DNA of 64,000 nucleotides from Thermoanaerobaculia bacterium (GTDB taxonomy: Bacteria > Acidobacteriota > Thermoanaerobaculia > Multivoradales > Multivoraceae): the NCBI GenBank assembly GCA_022823665.1, contig JAJEHN010000017.1, forward strand, positions 137,655 through 201,654, written 5' to 3'. The translations under genes were made by a program, and so were the position numbers. The notes beneath the pieces are model-generated. The model ran no database searches. It was not told the origin of the DNA and saw nothing but the letters and a program-made list of their open reading frames with translations. Shown piece by piece: positions 40,256 through 50,037 of the stretch (the first letter of the stretch is position 1; each line of letters starts with the position of its first letter).

Positions 40256-42190
40256 TTACAGATCGAGTGATTTCGACGCGACACGGTCGGAGACCCGGGC
40301 CGCGAGGTCGTCGATCGTGACCGCACCCTGATCCGCCGAACCGCCCTCGGGGGCTTCGCGGAGCCGCAGCGAGACGGTGCCGGCTTCTTGTTCGCGGCCG
40401 CCGATGACGAGCATGTAGGGGACCTTCTTCGTCTGGGCGTCGCGGATCTTGTAGCCGAGCTTCTCGCTGCGTTCGTCGAGTTCGACCCGGACGCCGGCGT
40501 CGGAGAGCCGGCTGGCGACCTCGCGGCCGTAGTCCATGAAGCGGTCCGAGACAGGCAGGACGACCGCCTGCACCGGGGCGAGCCAGACCGGGAAGGCGCC
40601 GCCGGTGTGTTCGATCAGGATGCCGAGGAAGCGTTCGACCGAGCCCAGCATGGCCCGGTGCAGCATGACCGGCCGCCGGGTTCCGCCGTCGCTGGCGGTG
40701 TACTCCAGGTCCAGCCGCTCGGGCATCTGGTAGTCCAGTTGGACGGTCCCCAGTTGCCAGCTCCGGCCGAGCGCGTCGAGGATCTGGAAGTCGATCTTCG
40801 GGCCGTAGAAGGCGCCGTCGCCCTCGTTGACCTCGAACTCGAGGCCGCGGCTCCGGAGCGCCCCCATCAACGCGTTCTCGGCGCGCTCCCAGAGTTCGGC
40901 GCTGCCGATCGACTTCTCCGGCCGCGTGGAGACCTCGATCTGGATGCCCTCGAAGCCGAACGTCCGGTAAATCTCCAGGATCGTCGACACCGGCAGCAGC
41001 ACCTCCGCTTCGACCTGCTCGTCGGTGCAGAAGGTGTGGGCGTCGTCCTGGCAGAACGTGCGCACCCTGGTGAGGCCGGTGATCACGCCGGACCGCTCGT
41101 AGCGGTGGAGCCGGCCGAAGTCGGCGTAGCGGATCGGCAGATCCCGGTAGGAGCGGAGACCGGTCCGGTAGATCAGGCAGTGAGTGGGGCAGTTCATCGG
41201 CTTCACCGCGTACTGCCGCTCGTCGACCTCGGTGAGGAACATGTGTTCCCGGTAGTTGTCCCAGTGCCCGGAGCGATGCCAGAGGTCGACGTCGAGAATC
41301 TGCGGCGTGCGCACCTCCTCGAAGCCGTCGCGGCGGTTGAGTCCCTGCACGTAGTCGACCAGCAGGTTGTAGATCACCGTCCCGCGGGGGTGGAAGAACG
41401 GACTGCCGGGCGCGCTCTGGTTGAAGCTGAACAGGTCGAGTTCCGGGCCCAGGCGGCGGTGGTCGCGGGCCCGGCGGAGTTCGAGGTCGGCGAGGTAGCC
41501 GTCGAGCGCTTCCCGGCTCGTGAACGCGGTCCCGTAGATGCGCTGCAACTGCTCCCGGCTCTCGTCGCCGCGGTGGAACACGCCCGAACTCTCGAGCAGC
41601 CTGACCGCGCCGACCTGGTCCACGCGCTGCGCGTGGGGACCACGGCAGAGGTCGACGAACTCGCCGTGCCTGAACAGGGTGATCGGCTCGCCCTCCGGGA
41701 TGTCGTCCAGGCGCTCCAGCTTCAGCTCCTCGCCCATGCCGGCGAACAGCTCCCGCGCCTCCTCGCGATCGATCTCGACCCGCTCCACGTCGTGCTTCTC
41801 GGCGAGGATCTCCCGCATCTTCGCCTCGATCGCCTCGAGATCCTCCGGCACGAAGGCCCGCGGGAAGCGGAAGTCGTACTGGTACTTCTCGGAGTGATCC
41901 CGCCGGCCGACGTCGATCTGAGTGCCCGGCCAGAGCCTTTGCACCGCGTCCGCCAGCACGTGCTCCGCCGTGTGGCGCAGGAAGATCCCGGCCTCCTCGT
42001 CCCTCGACGTGAACAGGCGGAAAGGGCCGGACGCCTCGATCGGCGTGCGCAGGTCGACGAGGCGGCCGTCGAGTTCGGCGCCCACCGCCGCCTTCGCCAG
42101 ACCGGGCCCGATCGAGCGCGCCACCTCCAGCGCCGTCGTCCCGGGCGGGACGCTGCGCACCGATCCGTCAGGCAACGTCAGGTCGAGCAT
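40256..42190 (-). CDS. thrS: Threonyl-tRNA synthetase
   Basis: 644 residues from ATG 42188-42190, where the TGS domain starts ([20 protein letters not shown]); a GTG at 42215-42217 would add nine residues and end next to a tRNA gene. The editing domain has [13 protein letters not shown] (HxxxH), the class II core has [12 protein letters not shown] with the zinc Cys, [11 protein letters not shown] and the motif 3 Arg in [13 protein letters not shown]. Full length. No strong ribosome-binding site at either start. Confidence 0.96.
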   Translation of the reverse strand: MLDLTLPDGSVRSVPPGTTALEVARSIGPGLAKAAVGAELDGRLVDLRTPIEASGPFRLFTSRDEEAGIFLRHTAEHVLADAVQRLWPGTQIDVGRRDHSEKYQYDFRFPRAFVPEDLEAIEAKMREILAEKHDVERVEIDREEARELFAGMGEELKLERLDDIPEGEPITLFRHGEFVDLCRGPHAQRVDQVGAVRLLESSGVFHRGDESREQLQRIYGTAFTSREALDGYLADLELRRARDHRRLGPELDLFSFNQSAPGSPFFHPRGTVIYNLLVDYVQGLNRRDGFEEVRTPQILDVDLWHRSGHWDNYREHMFLTEVDERQYAVKPMNCPTHCLIYRTGLRSYRDLPIRYADFGRLHRYERSGVITGLTRVRTFCQDDAHTFCTDEQVEAEVLLPVSTILEIYRTFGFEGIQIEVSTRPEKSIGSAELWERAENALMGALRSRGLEFEVNEGDGAFYGPKIDFQILDALGRSWQLGTVQLDYQMPERLDLEYTASDGGTRRPVMLHRAMLGSVERFLGILIEHTGGAFPVWLAPVQAVVLPVSDRFMDYGREVASRLSDAGVRVELDERSEKLGYKIRDAQTKKVPYMLVIGGREQEAGTVSLRLREAPEGGSADQGAVTIDDLAARVSDRVASKSLDL

Positions 42191-42222
42191 CGGTCGAGAA
42201 CGGTCTTTGGAAGACACCGCGA

Positions 42223-42299
42223 TGGTAGGCGCTAGCGGACTCGAACCGCTGACCTCTACCGTGTGAAGGTAGCGCTCTAACCAACTGAGCTAAGCGCCT
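42223..42299 (-). tRNA. tRNA-Val (anticodon CAC)
   Basis: 77 bases including an encoded CCA. Acceptor AGGCGCT/AGCGCCT with discriminator A, D arm GCTCAGTTGGTTAGAGC, anticodon stem CTACC/GGTAG with loop TTCACAC, T arm GGTTCGAGTCC. The anticodon CAC reads GUG, fitting the high G+C. Confidence 0.97.
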
Positions 42300-42325
42300 G
42301 AGCCACAGACCGAACGGCCCATGTC

Positions 42326-42402
42326 TGGTAGGCCCGAGCGGACTCGAACCGCTGACCTCTACGATGTCAACGTAGCGCTCTAACCAACTGAGCTACGGGC
42401 CT
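42326..42402 (-). tRNA. tRNA-Val (anticodon GAC)
   Basis: 77 bases with encoded CCA. Acceptor AGGCCCG/CGGGCCT, anticodon stem CTACG/CGTAG with loop TTGACAT, T arm GGTTCGAGTCC. The D and T arms match the neighbouring tRNA-Val(CAC), so the pair looks like a tandem duplication with a changed anticodon and acceptor. Confidence 0.97.
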
Positions 42403-42543
42403 GTATCTCGAAGCCGAAAGTGCCGGCAAGGCCAGCCGCGAGAAGGCGCAACGGTACAAAGGGGGGACTTGCCCTGTCAACGCGAGGCGCGCGAGCGTGA
42501 ACCGCGCCGGCGCGGCCCAGCCGCGGGAAGACGGCGCAGCCGG

Positions 42544-43812
42544 ATGCTGTTGCAGAATCGTGTCGTGACCGACGCACTGCACATGGCCGAGCTGATCGAG
42601 CAGGCGCGGCGGCGGATCGCCGGCGCTGTCTACGAGAGTCCCTGCGCCCGCTCGGAGTACTTCTCCCGGCTCTGCGGCATCGGCGCCTACTTCAAGCTCG
42701 AGAACCTCCAGATGACCGGCTCCTTCAAGGAGCGCGGGGCGCTCAACCGCATCCTCACCCTGTCGGAGGAGGAGCGGAGCCGCGGTCTGATCACGGCCTC
42801 GGCCGGCAACCACGGCCAGGCGGTGGCCTACCACGCGAAGCGCCTCGGGCTCGAGGCGACCGTCGTCATGCCGCTGCCAACGCCCCTGATCAAGGTGGCC
42901 AACACGCGCAACTTCGGCGCCGACGTCCGGCTCGCCGGCGAGACCTTCGACGACGCGACCGCCCACGCCCGGGAGCTCGAGGCCGAGCACGGGTGGACCT
43001 ACGTCCATCCGTTCGACGACCCCCAGATCGTCGCCGGCCAGGGCACGATCGGTTTCGAGCTGATGACCCAGGAACCCGACCTCGAAGTCGTCGTCGTGCC
43101 GATCGGCGGCGGCGGGGTGATCGCGGGGATCGCCGCCGCCTACAAGGCGCACCGGCCGCAGACCCGCATCGTCGGCGTGCAGGCGGAGGCCGTCCCGTCG
43201 ATGCGGGCGAGCCTCGCCGCCGGCCACCCGGTGACGGTGGAGCGCCGCCACACGATCGCCGAAGGCATCGCGGTCAAGCGACCCGGGGAGCTGACGATGG
43301 GACTCGTGCGGGACCTGGTCGACGACATCGTGACGGTGGACGAGGAAGAGATCGCGAACGCCGTCCTCCTGCTGCTCGAGCGGGAGAAGGCGGTGGTCGA
43401 AGGCGCCGGGGCCTCCGTCCTGGCCGCGGTCGTCAACGACCACATACCCCACGCGAAAGGCCGCCGCACCGCGATGGTGCTGACCGGCGGCAACATCGAC
43501 GTCACCCTGCTCAGCCGCATCATCGACCGCGGCCTGACGAAGGACGGCCGCCTGGTCAGGCTCGACGTCTGCGTCAAGGACCGTCCGGGCGCACTGGCCG
43601 CGCTGCTCAACCTGGTCGGCGAAGCGGGCGCCAACGTCCTGGAGACCCATCACGAGCGCGCCTTCACCGCCCTCGGGCTGAACGAGGTGCACATCGAGTT
43701 GCGGCTCGAAACCCGCGGTGTCGAGCACGTCGAGGAGCTGATCGAGACGATCACCGGCGCCGGCGTCCACGTCCGGCGCCAGACCGAGCCCGAGCCCTGG
43801 CACGAACACTAG
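42544..43812 (+). CDS. ilvA: Threonine ammonia-lyase with ACT domain
   Basis: 422-residue PLP enzyme that deaminates threonine to 2-oxobutanoate. The PLP Lys is in NLQMTGSFKERGAL, the phosphate-binding Gly loop is VPIGGGGVIAG, and ASAGNHGQAVAYHAKR is the substrate loop. The C-terminal LDVCVKDRPGALAALLNLV starts an ACT domain, the arrangement of short, mostly catabolic or weakly regulated forms. The start among ATG 42544, GTG 42565 and ATG 42583 is uncertain; none has a good ribosome-binding site. Confidence 0.92.
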   Translation: MLLQNRVVTDALHMAELIEQARRRIAGAVYESPCARSEYFSRLCGIGAYFKLENLQMTGSFKERGALNRILTLSEEERSRGLITASAGNHGQAVAYHAKRLGLEATVVMPLPTPLIKVANTRNFGADVRLAGETFDDATAHARELEAEHGWTYVHPFDDPQIVAGQGTIGFELMTQEPDLEVVVVPIGGGGVIAGIAAAYKAHRPQTRIVGVQAEAVPSMRASLAAGHPVTVERRHTIAEGIAVKRPGELTMGLVRDLVDDIVTVDEEEIANAVLLLLEREKAVVEGAGASVLAAVVNDHIPHAKGRRTAMVLTGGNIDVTLLSRIIDRGLTKDGRLVRLDVCVKDRPGALAALLNLVGEAGANVLETHHERAFTALGLNEVHIELRLETRGVEHVEELIETITGAGVHVRRQTEPEPWHEH

Positions 43813-43829
43813 AACCCACCCTTCCCTGC

Positions 43830-43846
43830 TACGCTAAGCCGGCGTG
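43830..43846 (+). promoter_or_regulatory. -10-like hexamer at a probable leaderless start (upstream of the corC-like gene)
   Basis: TACGCT (43830-43835) ends 8 bases before GTG 43844, the start of a short reading frame coupled to the transporter-like gene. Confidence 0.35.
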
Positions 43847-43978
43847 AACGACGAAGCTCCGGATCCTTCGCCATCCGACTCCAGTCTGGACGACCCCGAC
43901 CCGGACCCCGACCAGCGCGCCTGTGACCGCGGGTCCCGTCTCCCGCTGACGACGACGCCCCTCCCGGCCTGCAAGTGA
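43844..43978 (+). CDS. Candidate 44-residue leader peptide upstream of the corC-like gene
   Basis: Short acidic frame VNDEAPDPSPSDSSLDDPDP... ending TACK-stop-like PACK. Its TGA overlaps the GTG start of the next gene (GTGA, 43975-43978), the same coupling used between real genes here, and a -10-like box fits a leaderless start. Composition (Asp/Pro/Ser-rich) gives no function. It may be a translated leader or chance. Confidence 0.35.
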   Translation: MNDEAPDPSPSDSSLDDPDPDPDQRACDRGSRLPLTTTPLPACK

Positions 43979-45324
43979 TCCCGCCGCTCGTCGCGGCCAC
44001 CGGGCCGCCCGTGAATCTCGACCTGCCGCTGGGCTGGAGCCTGGCCCTGGCCCTGTTCCTGGTCGGCCTGAACGGCTTCTTCGTCGCCGCGGAGTTCGCC
44101 CTGGTCAAGGTCCGGCCGACCCAGGTGGCGCCCCACCAGGACACGCTGCGGGGCCGTCTGGCGCAGCGCATGATCGATCAGCTCGACGCCTACCTGTCGG
44201 CGACTCAGCTCGGCATCACCCTCGCCAGCATCGGCCTCGGCATCGTCGGCGAACCCGCGGTCAACCGCCTGCTGCAGCCGCTCTTCGACCTGGTGCCCAG
44301 CCTGCCGGCCGAGGCCGCCCACTCGATCAGCCTGATGGTCTCCTTCGCCATCATCAGCATGTTCCACATCGTGCTCGGCGAACTGGCGCCCAAGTCGCTC
44401 GCCATCCGCCGGCCCGAACCGACCAGCCTGTGGGTGGCGGCGCCGCTGTGGTTCTTCTACCAGGTGACCTACCCCGGCATCTGGATCCTGAACCAGATGG
44501 CGAACGCCTTCCTGCGCCTGTTCGGCATCGAACCTCTCCGGCACGGCGAACTCGCCCACAGCGAGGAGGAGATCCGGAGTCTCCTCGCCTCCGAGCAGGA
44601 GACCGAACTCTCAGAGCCCAAGCGCGAGCTGCTCGACAACGTGTTCGAGCTCTCCGACCGCAACGCCCGCCAGGTGATGGTTCCCCGCACCGAGGTCGTC
44701 TACCTCGACGCCGCGGCGCCGATGGACGCCAACCTCGACCGCGCCCGCCAGAGCGGCCACACCCGCTTCCCGCTCTGCGAGGGCGATCTGGACCAGCTCG
44801 TCGGTCTGGTCCACATCAAGGACCTCTTCATCGCCGAGGAACCGCCGGAGTCGCTCCGCGACATCGCCCGCGAGACGTTCGCGGTGCCCGAAACCCTGCC
44901 GCTCGACCAGTTGATGGCCCGCATGCGCCGCGAGCAGATCCACATGGCCGCGGTGGTCGACGAGTTCGGCGGCGTGGCCGGCATCGTCACCCTCGAGAAC
45001 GTGCTGGAGGAGATCGTCGGCGAGATCCAGGACGAGTTCGATGCCGAGGCGCCGGAGTTCGTCCGCCTCGACGACGGCGGCTACAAGGTCCTGGGCGGCA
45101 TGCTGCTCGACGACCTCGAGGACGAACTCGGCATGGACATCTCCGATGAGCGGGAGGAAGACACCGTCGCCGGCATCGCCCTGTCCGAACTCGGCCGGAC
45201 CGCCGAGAGCGGGGACACCGTCGAGGTCGGCCGGCTGAGGCTGGAGGTGGTGGAGGTCGAGGGGAACCGGATCGTGTCCCTGCGGCTGTGGGTGCTGCCC
45301 GAGCCGGAGGAGGAGGAGGACTAA
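43975..45324 (+). CDS. CorC/HlyC-family membrane protein (CNNM-like, DUF21 plus CBS pair)
   Basis: 449 residues. The DUF21 membrane domain (about 15-200) has NGFFVAAEFALVKVR and the helix FHIVLGELAPKSLAI. Two CBS domains (about 225-345) follow, with RQVMVPRTEVVYLD and DEFGGVAGIVTLENVLEEIVGEI, and a CorC_HlyC C-terminal domain ends at about 440. The family is tied to Mg/Co efflux and adenine-nucleotide sensing. GTG start at 43975. The C-terminus is acidic (EPEEEED). Confidence 0.93.
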   Translation: MIPPLVAATGPPVNLDLPLGWSLALALFLVGLNGFFVAAEFALVKVRPTQVAPHQDTLRGRLAQRMIDQLDAYLSATQLGITLASIGLGIVGEPAVNRLLQPLFDLVPSLPAEAAHSISLMVSFAIISMFHIVLGELAPKSLAIRRPEPTSLWVAAPLWFFYQVTYPGIWILNQMANAFLRLFGIEPLRHGELAHSEEEIRSLLASEQETELSEPKRELLDNVFELSDRNARQVMVPRTEVVYLDAAAPMDANLDRARQSGHTRFPLCEGDLDQLVGLVHIKDLFIAEEPPESLRDIARETFAVPETLPLDQLMARMRREQIHMAAVVDEFGGVAGIVTLENVLEEIVGEIQDEFDAEAPEFVRLDDGGYKVLGGMLLDDLEDELGMDISDEREEDTVAGIALSELGRTAESGDTVEVGRLRLEVVEVEGNRIVSLRLWVLPEPEEEED

Positions 45325-45351
45325 GGTCGCCGCTTCGCGGCGCGCTTCCCA

Positions 45352-45390
45352 GCCGCCTTCGGCGGCAGCGGGTCAGAAGACCCGCGCACC
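45352..45390 (+). repeat. Double-hairpin intergenic repeat, copy 3
   Basis: Same 39-base element as at 4286, with TTC in the first loop. It lies between the convergent corC-like gene and proS and overlaps the last 18 bases of proS, encoding its GARVF end and TGA stop. A third hairpin (GCCGC-TTC-GCGGC) precedes it. Confidence 0.85.
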
Positions 45391-47124
45391 CATCAGCCGG
45401 CCGAGGACGGTCTTCGTCACGCCGTCGAGTGGCACGACCTCGCGCTCGCCGTCCAGCCGGTTCGAGACCTCGGCGCCGCCGGCCCGAAGCGAGCGGGCGC
45501 CGACCACGACCCGCACCGGGAAACCGACCAGGTCGGCGTCCTTGAACTTGACGCCCGGCCGCTCGCGGCGGTCGTCGTAGAGAACATCGAAGCCGCCCGG
45601 GGCGAGCGCCGCCTCGAGTTCCTCGTAGAGACCGTCCGCCGCCGAACTCACGGCATCGTCGCCGGGGTCGAGCGAGCTGAGCACGACCGTGAATGGCGCA
45701 AGCGGCGCGGGCCAGACGATGCCGTCGTCGTCGTGCCCCTGCTCGATCGCCGCCGCCGCCGTGCGGCCGACACCGAGGCCGTAGCAGCCCATCTCCGCCG
45801 GCCGGAGTTTCCCCTGCTCGTCGGTGAAGGTGCAGTTCATCTTCTCGGAGTAGGCGGTACCCAGCTTGAAGATGTGGCCGACCTCGATGCCCCGCGAGAT
45901 GCGGAGTACGCCGGCGCCGCAGCGCGGGCAGGGGTCGGCGGCCTCGGCGGTCATCACGTCGACCCGTTCGAGCGGACGCGCGCTCGCCACGTCCCGGTCC
46001 CAGCGCACGGAGACGAGGTGCTCGTCGCCGGCGTTGGCGCCGCAGACGAAACCGGCGAGCGCACGCGCCGACTCGTCGACCACGAGTCGCACCTCGGGCG
46101 AAAGGCCGACCGGACCCGAGAAGCCGAGCGGACCGCCCGTCGCCGCCGCCACCTGCTCGGCCGAAGCGAGCCGCAGCCCGAGGCCGCCCAGCACGTTCAG
46201 CAGCTTGACCTCGTTCACCTCGCGGTCCCCGCGGATCGCGACCGCCGCCAGCCCGTCGTCCGTCTCGTAGATCAGCGTCTTGACCACGAGGGCCCGGTCG
46301 ACCTCGAGCATCCCGGCGACCTCGGCCACCGTCGTCGCCCCCGGGGTCGAAACCCGGCGGGCCTCGCCGTTGCCGCTGCCACCGCCCGGCTCCGGGGGCG
46401 GCAGCGCGCCGATCTCCGCCCGCTCGACGTTCGCGCCGTAGCCGCAGGCCGCGCAACTCGCCACCGCGCTCTCGCCGGTGTCGGCGAGCACCATGAACTC
46501 GTGCGACGAGGAACCGCCGATCGTGCCCTGGTCCGCCTCGACCACGGAGTACTCGAGCCCGCAGGCCTCGAAGATGCGCGAGTACGCGGAGTACATCGCC
46601 TGGTAGCTCCGGTCGAGCCCCTCCTCCGTCGCGTCGAAGGAGTAGGCGTCCTTCATGATGAACTCCCGGCCGCGCATGAGCCCGAACCGGGGACGGATCT
46701 CGTCCCGGAACTTGGTCTGGATCTGGAACAGGTTGAGCGGCATCTGCCGGTAGCTCTTCACGTCGCGCCGGACGAGGTCGGTGATGACCTCCTCGTGGGT
46801 CGGACCGAAACAGAACCGCCGGCCGTGACGGTCCTCCATCCGCAGCAGCTCGGGGCCGTACTTGAACCAGCGCTCCGACTCCTCCCAGAGCTCGGCGGGC
46901 TGGATCGCCGGCATCGAGAGCTCGACCGCGCCCGCCCGCTCCATCTCGCGGCGGACGATCGCCATCAGCTTGCGCGCGGTCCTCCAGCCGGCCGGCTGCA
47001 TCGTGTAGATCCCCGCGGCGAGCCGCCGCACGAGTCCGGCGCGCGCCATCAACTGGTGACTGATCACCTCGGCGTCCCGCGGCGCCTCGCGGGCGGTCAT
47101 CAGGTAGTAGTTGCTCCAGCGCAT
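45373..47124 (-). CDS. proS: Prolyl-tRNA synthetase (bacterial type with editing insert)
   Basis: 583-residue class IIa synthetase. Motif 1/2 regions include GRRFCFGPTHEEVITDL and FRDEIRPRFGLMRGREF; a YbaK-like editing insert (about 235-385) splits the core; motif 3 is EMGCYGLGVGRT. The last residues GARVF and the stop codon are encoded by the hairpin repeat at 45352-45390, so the native end has been replaced or extended. ATG 47122-47124. Confidence 0.96.
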   Translation of the reverse strand: MRWSNYYLMTAREAPRDAEVISHQLMARAGLVRRLAAGIYTMQPAGWRTARKLMAIVRREMERAGAVELSMPAIQPAELWEESERWFKYGPELLRMEDRHGRRFCFGPTHEEVITDLVRRDVKSYRQMPLNLFQIQTKFRDEIRPRFGLMRGREFIMKDAYSFDATEEGLDRSYQAMYSAYSRIFEACGLEYSVVEADQGTIGGSSSHEFMVLADTGESAVASCAACGYGANVERAEIGALPPPEPGGGSGNGEARRVSTPGATTVAEVAGMLEVDRALVVKTLIYETDDGLAAVAIRGDREVNEVKLLNVLGGLGLRLASAEQVAAATGGPLGFSGPVGLSPEVRLVVDESARALAGFVCGANAGDEHLVSVRWDRDVASARPLERVDVMTAEAADPCPRCGAGVLRISRGIEVGHIFKLGTAYSEKMNCTFTDEQGKLRPAEMGCYGLGVGRTAAAAIEQGHDDDGIVWPAPLAPFTVVLSSLDPGDDAVSSAADGLYEELEAALAPGGFDVLYDDRRERPGVKFKDADLVGFPVRVVVGARSLRAGGAEVSNRLDGEREVVPLDGVTKTVLGRLMGARVF

Positions 47125-47187
47125 CGTCGCTCTCCGGCCGCGGAGATTACAAGAACGAGCCGGCCTGGCGGCCGGCGCGCGCTGTCC

Positions 47188-47226
47188 GCCGCCTGCGGCG
47201 GCAGCGGGTCAGAAGACCCGCGCACC
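47188..47226 (+). repeat. Double-hairpin intergenic repeat, copy 4
   Basis: Same element with TGC in the first loop. It lies between the divergent proS and TPR genes and is preceded by a third hairpin (GCCGGCC-TGGC-GGCCGGC) at about 47159-47176. Since the flanking genes diverge, it cannot be a terminator for either. Confidence 0.85.
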
Positions 47227-47245
47227 CGCTAGGCTCACCGCCGCG

Positions 47246-49075
47246 ATGTACTGTCAGGTCTGCGGCGCGCGGAACGAGGACGACGCGGAGTACTGCCAGC
47301 GCTGCCGGCAGAAGCTGATGGTGCTCTCCGGCTCCGCCGTCTCGGGCGAGGAGACGCTCGACGCCGGCGACGAGGAGTTCTCCCTCGACGAGCACCTGCT
47401 GGAACGAATCTCGATCCTCGAGGAGGTTCTCAAGCGCACCGGCGAGACGGTGCAGAAGGTCCTGAGCGCCATGGAGCGGCAGGAGGAGAGCATCCTCGTC
47501 CATCACGCCGGCATGCTGGCCCTGCGCGACATCCTGGAACGGCAGGACGTGATCAACGCCGCCGAATGGAGCGACCTCTGGGAGTCCAAGATGGACTACC
47601 AGTTCCTGGTGCTGGAGAAGCGCGAGCGTTTCGCGGCGGTCAAGGACAGCGTACTGGGGCTCTACGAGGGCGGCCGGCGCCCCGCCTTCACGCAGCTCCT
47701 GGAGGAAGCGGAACACGCGCTGAACGGGCTGGATCTGGCCCGCGCGATGAAAGCGCTGGAGGCGGCGGCCGGCCTCGACCGCCGCAACCACGAACTGGCC
47801 AGGTTCCTGGGCGAATCGCACTTCCAGGAAGGTCAACTGGAACGCGCGCTGGAACACTTCGACCGTCTGCTGGAGACCAGGCCGGATCACGTCCAGGGTC
47901 TCGTCTACACCGGCGTCATCCAGCTCCAGCAGGGCGACGGGCAGCGCGGCCAGGAGCTGCTGGAGCGGGCCGTGATCCAGCATCCGGACGCGTTCCTGCC
48001 GCACTTCTGCCTGGGAGCGTCGCTCGCCGGCCGCGGGCAGTTGAAGTCCGCCGCCGCGTTCCTGGAGCGCGCGGTCGAGATCGACGTCGTGCCGCAGGCG
48101 CTCTACCTGCTCGGCCGCTGCCACTACGAGATGGGCCGCCTGAAGGGCGCGATCGACTCACTGAGCCGGGCGGTTCAGGCCGATCCCGCTTTCGAGGAGT
48201 GCCATCACCTCCTCGGTCTCTGCTACCTGGACCGGGGCTGGAACCGCAAGGCTCTCGCCGCGTTCCGCACGGCCCAGCAACTGAACCCCAGGCGCATGCG
48301 CTACCGCGACATGGTGGCCTACCTCTCCGGGCGCTCCGGCGCCGACCTGCCCCGCACCAGCCCCGCCGCGGCGGACTGGGTCAGCCGCGGCGAGCAGGCG
48401 ATCCGCTCCGGCGACGCGCCGGAAGCGCTCCGCTGCTACCGCGAGGCGCTCGCGCTCGACCCGGAGAACCCGGCTCTGCTGATGTCCTACGCCCTGGCCT
48501 GCCTCCGCCTCGACCGCATCCAGGAGATCCGCCCGCTGACCGAGCGGGTCCTTGCATCGAACCCGGGCGAGATGCTGCGGGCGACGGCCTACGCGACCCT
48601 GATCGAGGCGCTGCGCAGCGAGGGCAAGTACAGGGACGCGAACGACGCGGGACGGCGGCTGCTCGACGAGGCCGGCTCCAACTTCTCGAAGAGCATCGCC
48701 TACTACGAGATGGCGTACAACCTGGCGGAGATGGACGAGGAACTCGACCAGGCGCTCGACTTCGCGCGCCGTTCCCTCGAGCACGCCCCGGAGGAACTGC
48801 GCCAGTTCCCCCTGGCGGCCCTGGGCTGGGTCCACTACAAGCGCCGCGAGCTGGACGAGGCGATCGACTTCCTGTCCCAGTCGACCGAACTCGGACCGTC
48901 GACCGCGGCGCTCACCCGCCTGGGCATGGCGCTCCTCGCATCGGGCGACGAGGACGGGGCGCGCGGCGCCCTGGCCCAGGCCCGTCGACTCGACGAGCGC
49001 GGCGGCGCGATCGAGGAGAAGATGATGGAGTTCATGAAGGACTCCGCGCGCATCATCGAGCGCGTGCGCGGCTAG
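47246..49075 (+). CDS. Zinc-ribbon and TPR-repeat protein
   Basis: 609 residues with no membrane segment. Residues 1-25 form a zinc ribbon (CQVCGARNEDDAEYCQRC, CxxC-11-CxxC). A coiled-coil helix (about 45-110) follows, then about ten TPR-like repeats, for example ALEHFDRLLETRPDHVQGL and ALRCYREALALDPENPALL. It probably scaffolds a protein complex in the cytoplasm; the partners are unknown. A TAGGCT lies 10 bases before the ATG. It is convergent with the bactofilin-like gene, overlapping by four bases. Confidence 0.8.
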   Translation: MYCQVCGARNEDDAEYCQRCRQKLMVLSGSAVSGEETLDAGDEEFSLDEHLLERISILEEVLKRTGETVQKVLSAMERQEESILVHHAGMLALRDILERQDVINAAEWSDLWESKMDYQFLVLEKRERFAAVKDSVLGLYEGGRRPAFTQLLEEAEHALNGLDLARAMKALEAAAGLDRRNHELARFLGESHFQEGQLERALEHFDRLLETRPDHVQGLVYTGVIQLQQGDGQRGQELLERAVIQHPDAFLPHFCLGASLAGRGQLKSAAAFLERAVEIDVVPQALYLLGRCHYEMGRLKGAIDSLSRAVQADPAFEECHHLLGLCYLDRGWNRKALAAFRTAQQLNPRRMRYRDMVAYLSGRSGADLPRTSPAAADWVSRGEQAIRSGDAPEALRCYREALALDPENPALLMSYALACLRLDRIQEIRPLTERVLASNPGEMLRATAYATLIEALRSEGKYRDANDAGRRLLDEAGSNFSKSIAYYEMAYNLAEMDEELDQALDFARRSLEHAPEELRQFPLAALGWVHYKRRELDEAIDFLSQSTELGPSTAALTRLGMALLASGDEDGARGALAQARRLDERGGAIEEKMMEFMKDSARIIERVRG

Positions 49076-50037
49076 CGCAGGCCAACGAACCAGCGATCGC
49101 GGCGGCCGAGCCTGCTGTCCAGCGCGGCGCCGATGCCGACGCAGGTGACGACGGTCCACGCCCAGCCGCCGGCGTACGGCGCCATCTTGACCAGGCCCAA
49201 GGCCAGAAGGCCGCACAGGGCGGCGGCCAGCGGGCGGCCGGCCAGGCCCAGGCGATCGGGCAAGAGGCGGGCGCCAACCGCCAGGAAGACCGCCACCGTG
49301 CCCCACAGCTTGCAGACGAGGATCGCCACTCCACAGACGGCGAGCAGGGGCGCGCCGACCAGCGCCGGCGCCGCCGCGGTCAGCACGGCGAAGGTCACGG
49401 CCACGGCGAGCACCGCCACCAGGCCGGTGAAGAAGTTGCGGAACGGCCGTTCGAGCACGCTCTGCGCCGTCGACGTCAACGCCGGATCGAAACCGGCCAC
49501 CAGCACCAGCGTCACCAGCAGCCAGGCGAGCAGCAGGGCCAGGTTCAGCAGCGCCACCGCCGGGGACAGCGCGGCCTGGCCGAGGACCGGCCCTTCCGCC
49601 AGGACAAGCAGCGAAGACGGCGCCCGCGGGTACGCCACGGTACGGCCCTCGACGGCAGCCCCCGACTCCGCGTCCACCCGGCCACCCAGCACGAAGACGT
49701 CGCCGAAGAGCCGCGCCAGCGGACCCAGTTCGACATCGCCGCCCAGCACGATCACATCGCCGTGGACGACGCCGTCGATGCGGGCGTCGCCGTTCAGCAC
49801 GACCGCGTCCGAACGCGCCTCGCCACGAAGCTCCAGGTCTCTTCCGATGGCGACGACCTGGTCCCGGGCAACGGCGTCCGGGGCGACCACCACGGCCGGC
49901 GCCCCGGATCCCGCCGAGGACTCCGGCGCCGCGCAGCTCAGCGACGCCGCGGCGAACGCGCACACGACGAGGCCATGGGCGGCCGGCTTGAGGCGTTGCT
50001 TCAGCACGGGACGGCGACCATCGTAGCCGCCGCGCAC
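49072..50037 (-). CDS. Bactofilin-like domain fused to a membrane region
   Basis: 321 residues. A signal or lipobox-like start (FAAASLSC) leads into a short right-handed beta-helix-type stretch with VVHGDVIVLGGDVELG and LFGDVFVLGGRVD (polymer-forming/bactofilin repeats), then four to five membrane helices (about 155-300). It abuts the anti-sigma gene (TAG then GTG), so it is the third member of the sigma operon. Such proteins may report or organise envelope structure; its function is not known. Confidence 0.65.
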   Translation of the reverse strand: MRGGYDGRRPVLKQRLKPAAHGLVVCAFAAASLSCAAPESSAGSGAPAVVVAPDAVARDQVVAIGRDLELRGEARSDAVVLNGDARIDGVVHGDVIVLGGDVELGPLARLFGDVFVLGGRVDAESGAAVEGRTVAYPRAPSSLLVLAEGPVLGQAALSPAVALLNLALLLAWLLVTLVLVAGFDPALTSTAQSVLERPFRNFFTGLVAVLAVAVTFAVLTAAAPALVGAPLLAVCGVAILVCKLWGTVAVFLAVGARLLPDRLGLAGRPLAAALCGLLALGLVKMAPYAGGWAWTVVTCVGIGAALDSRLGRRDRWFVGLR

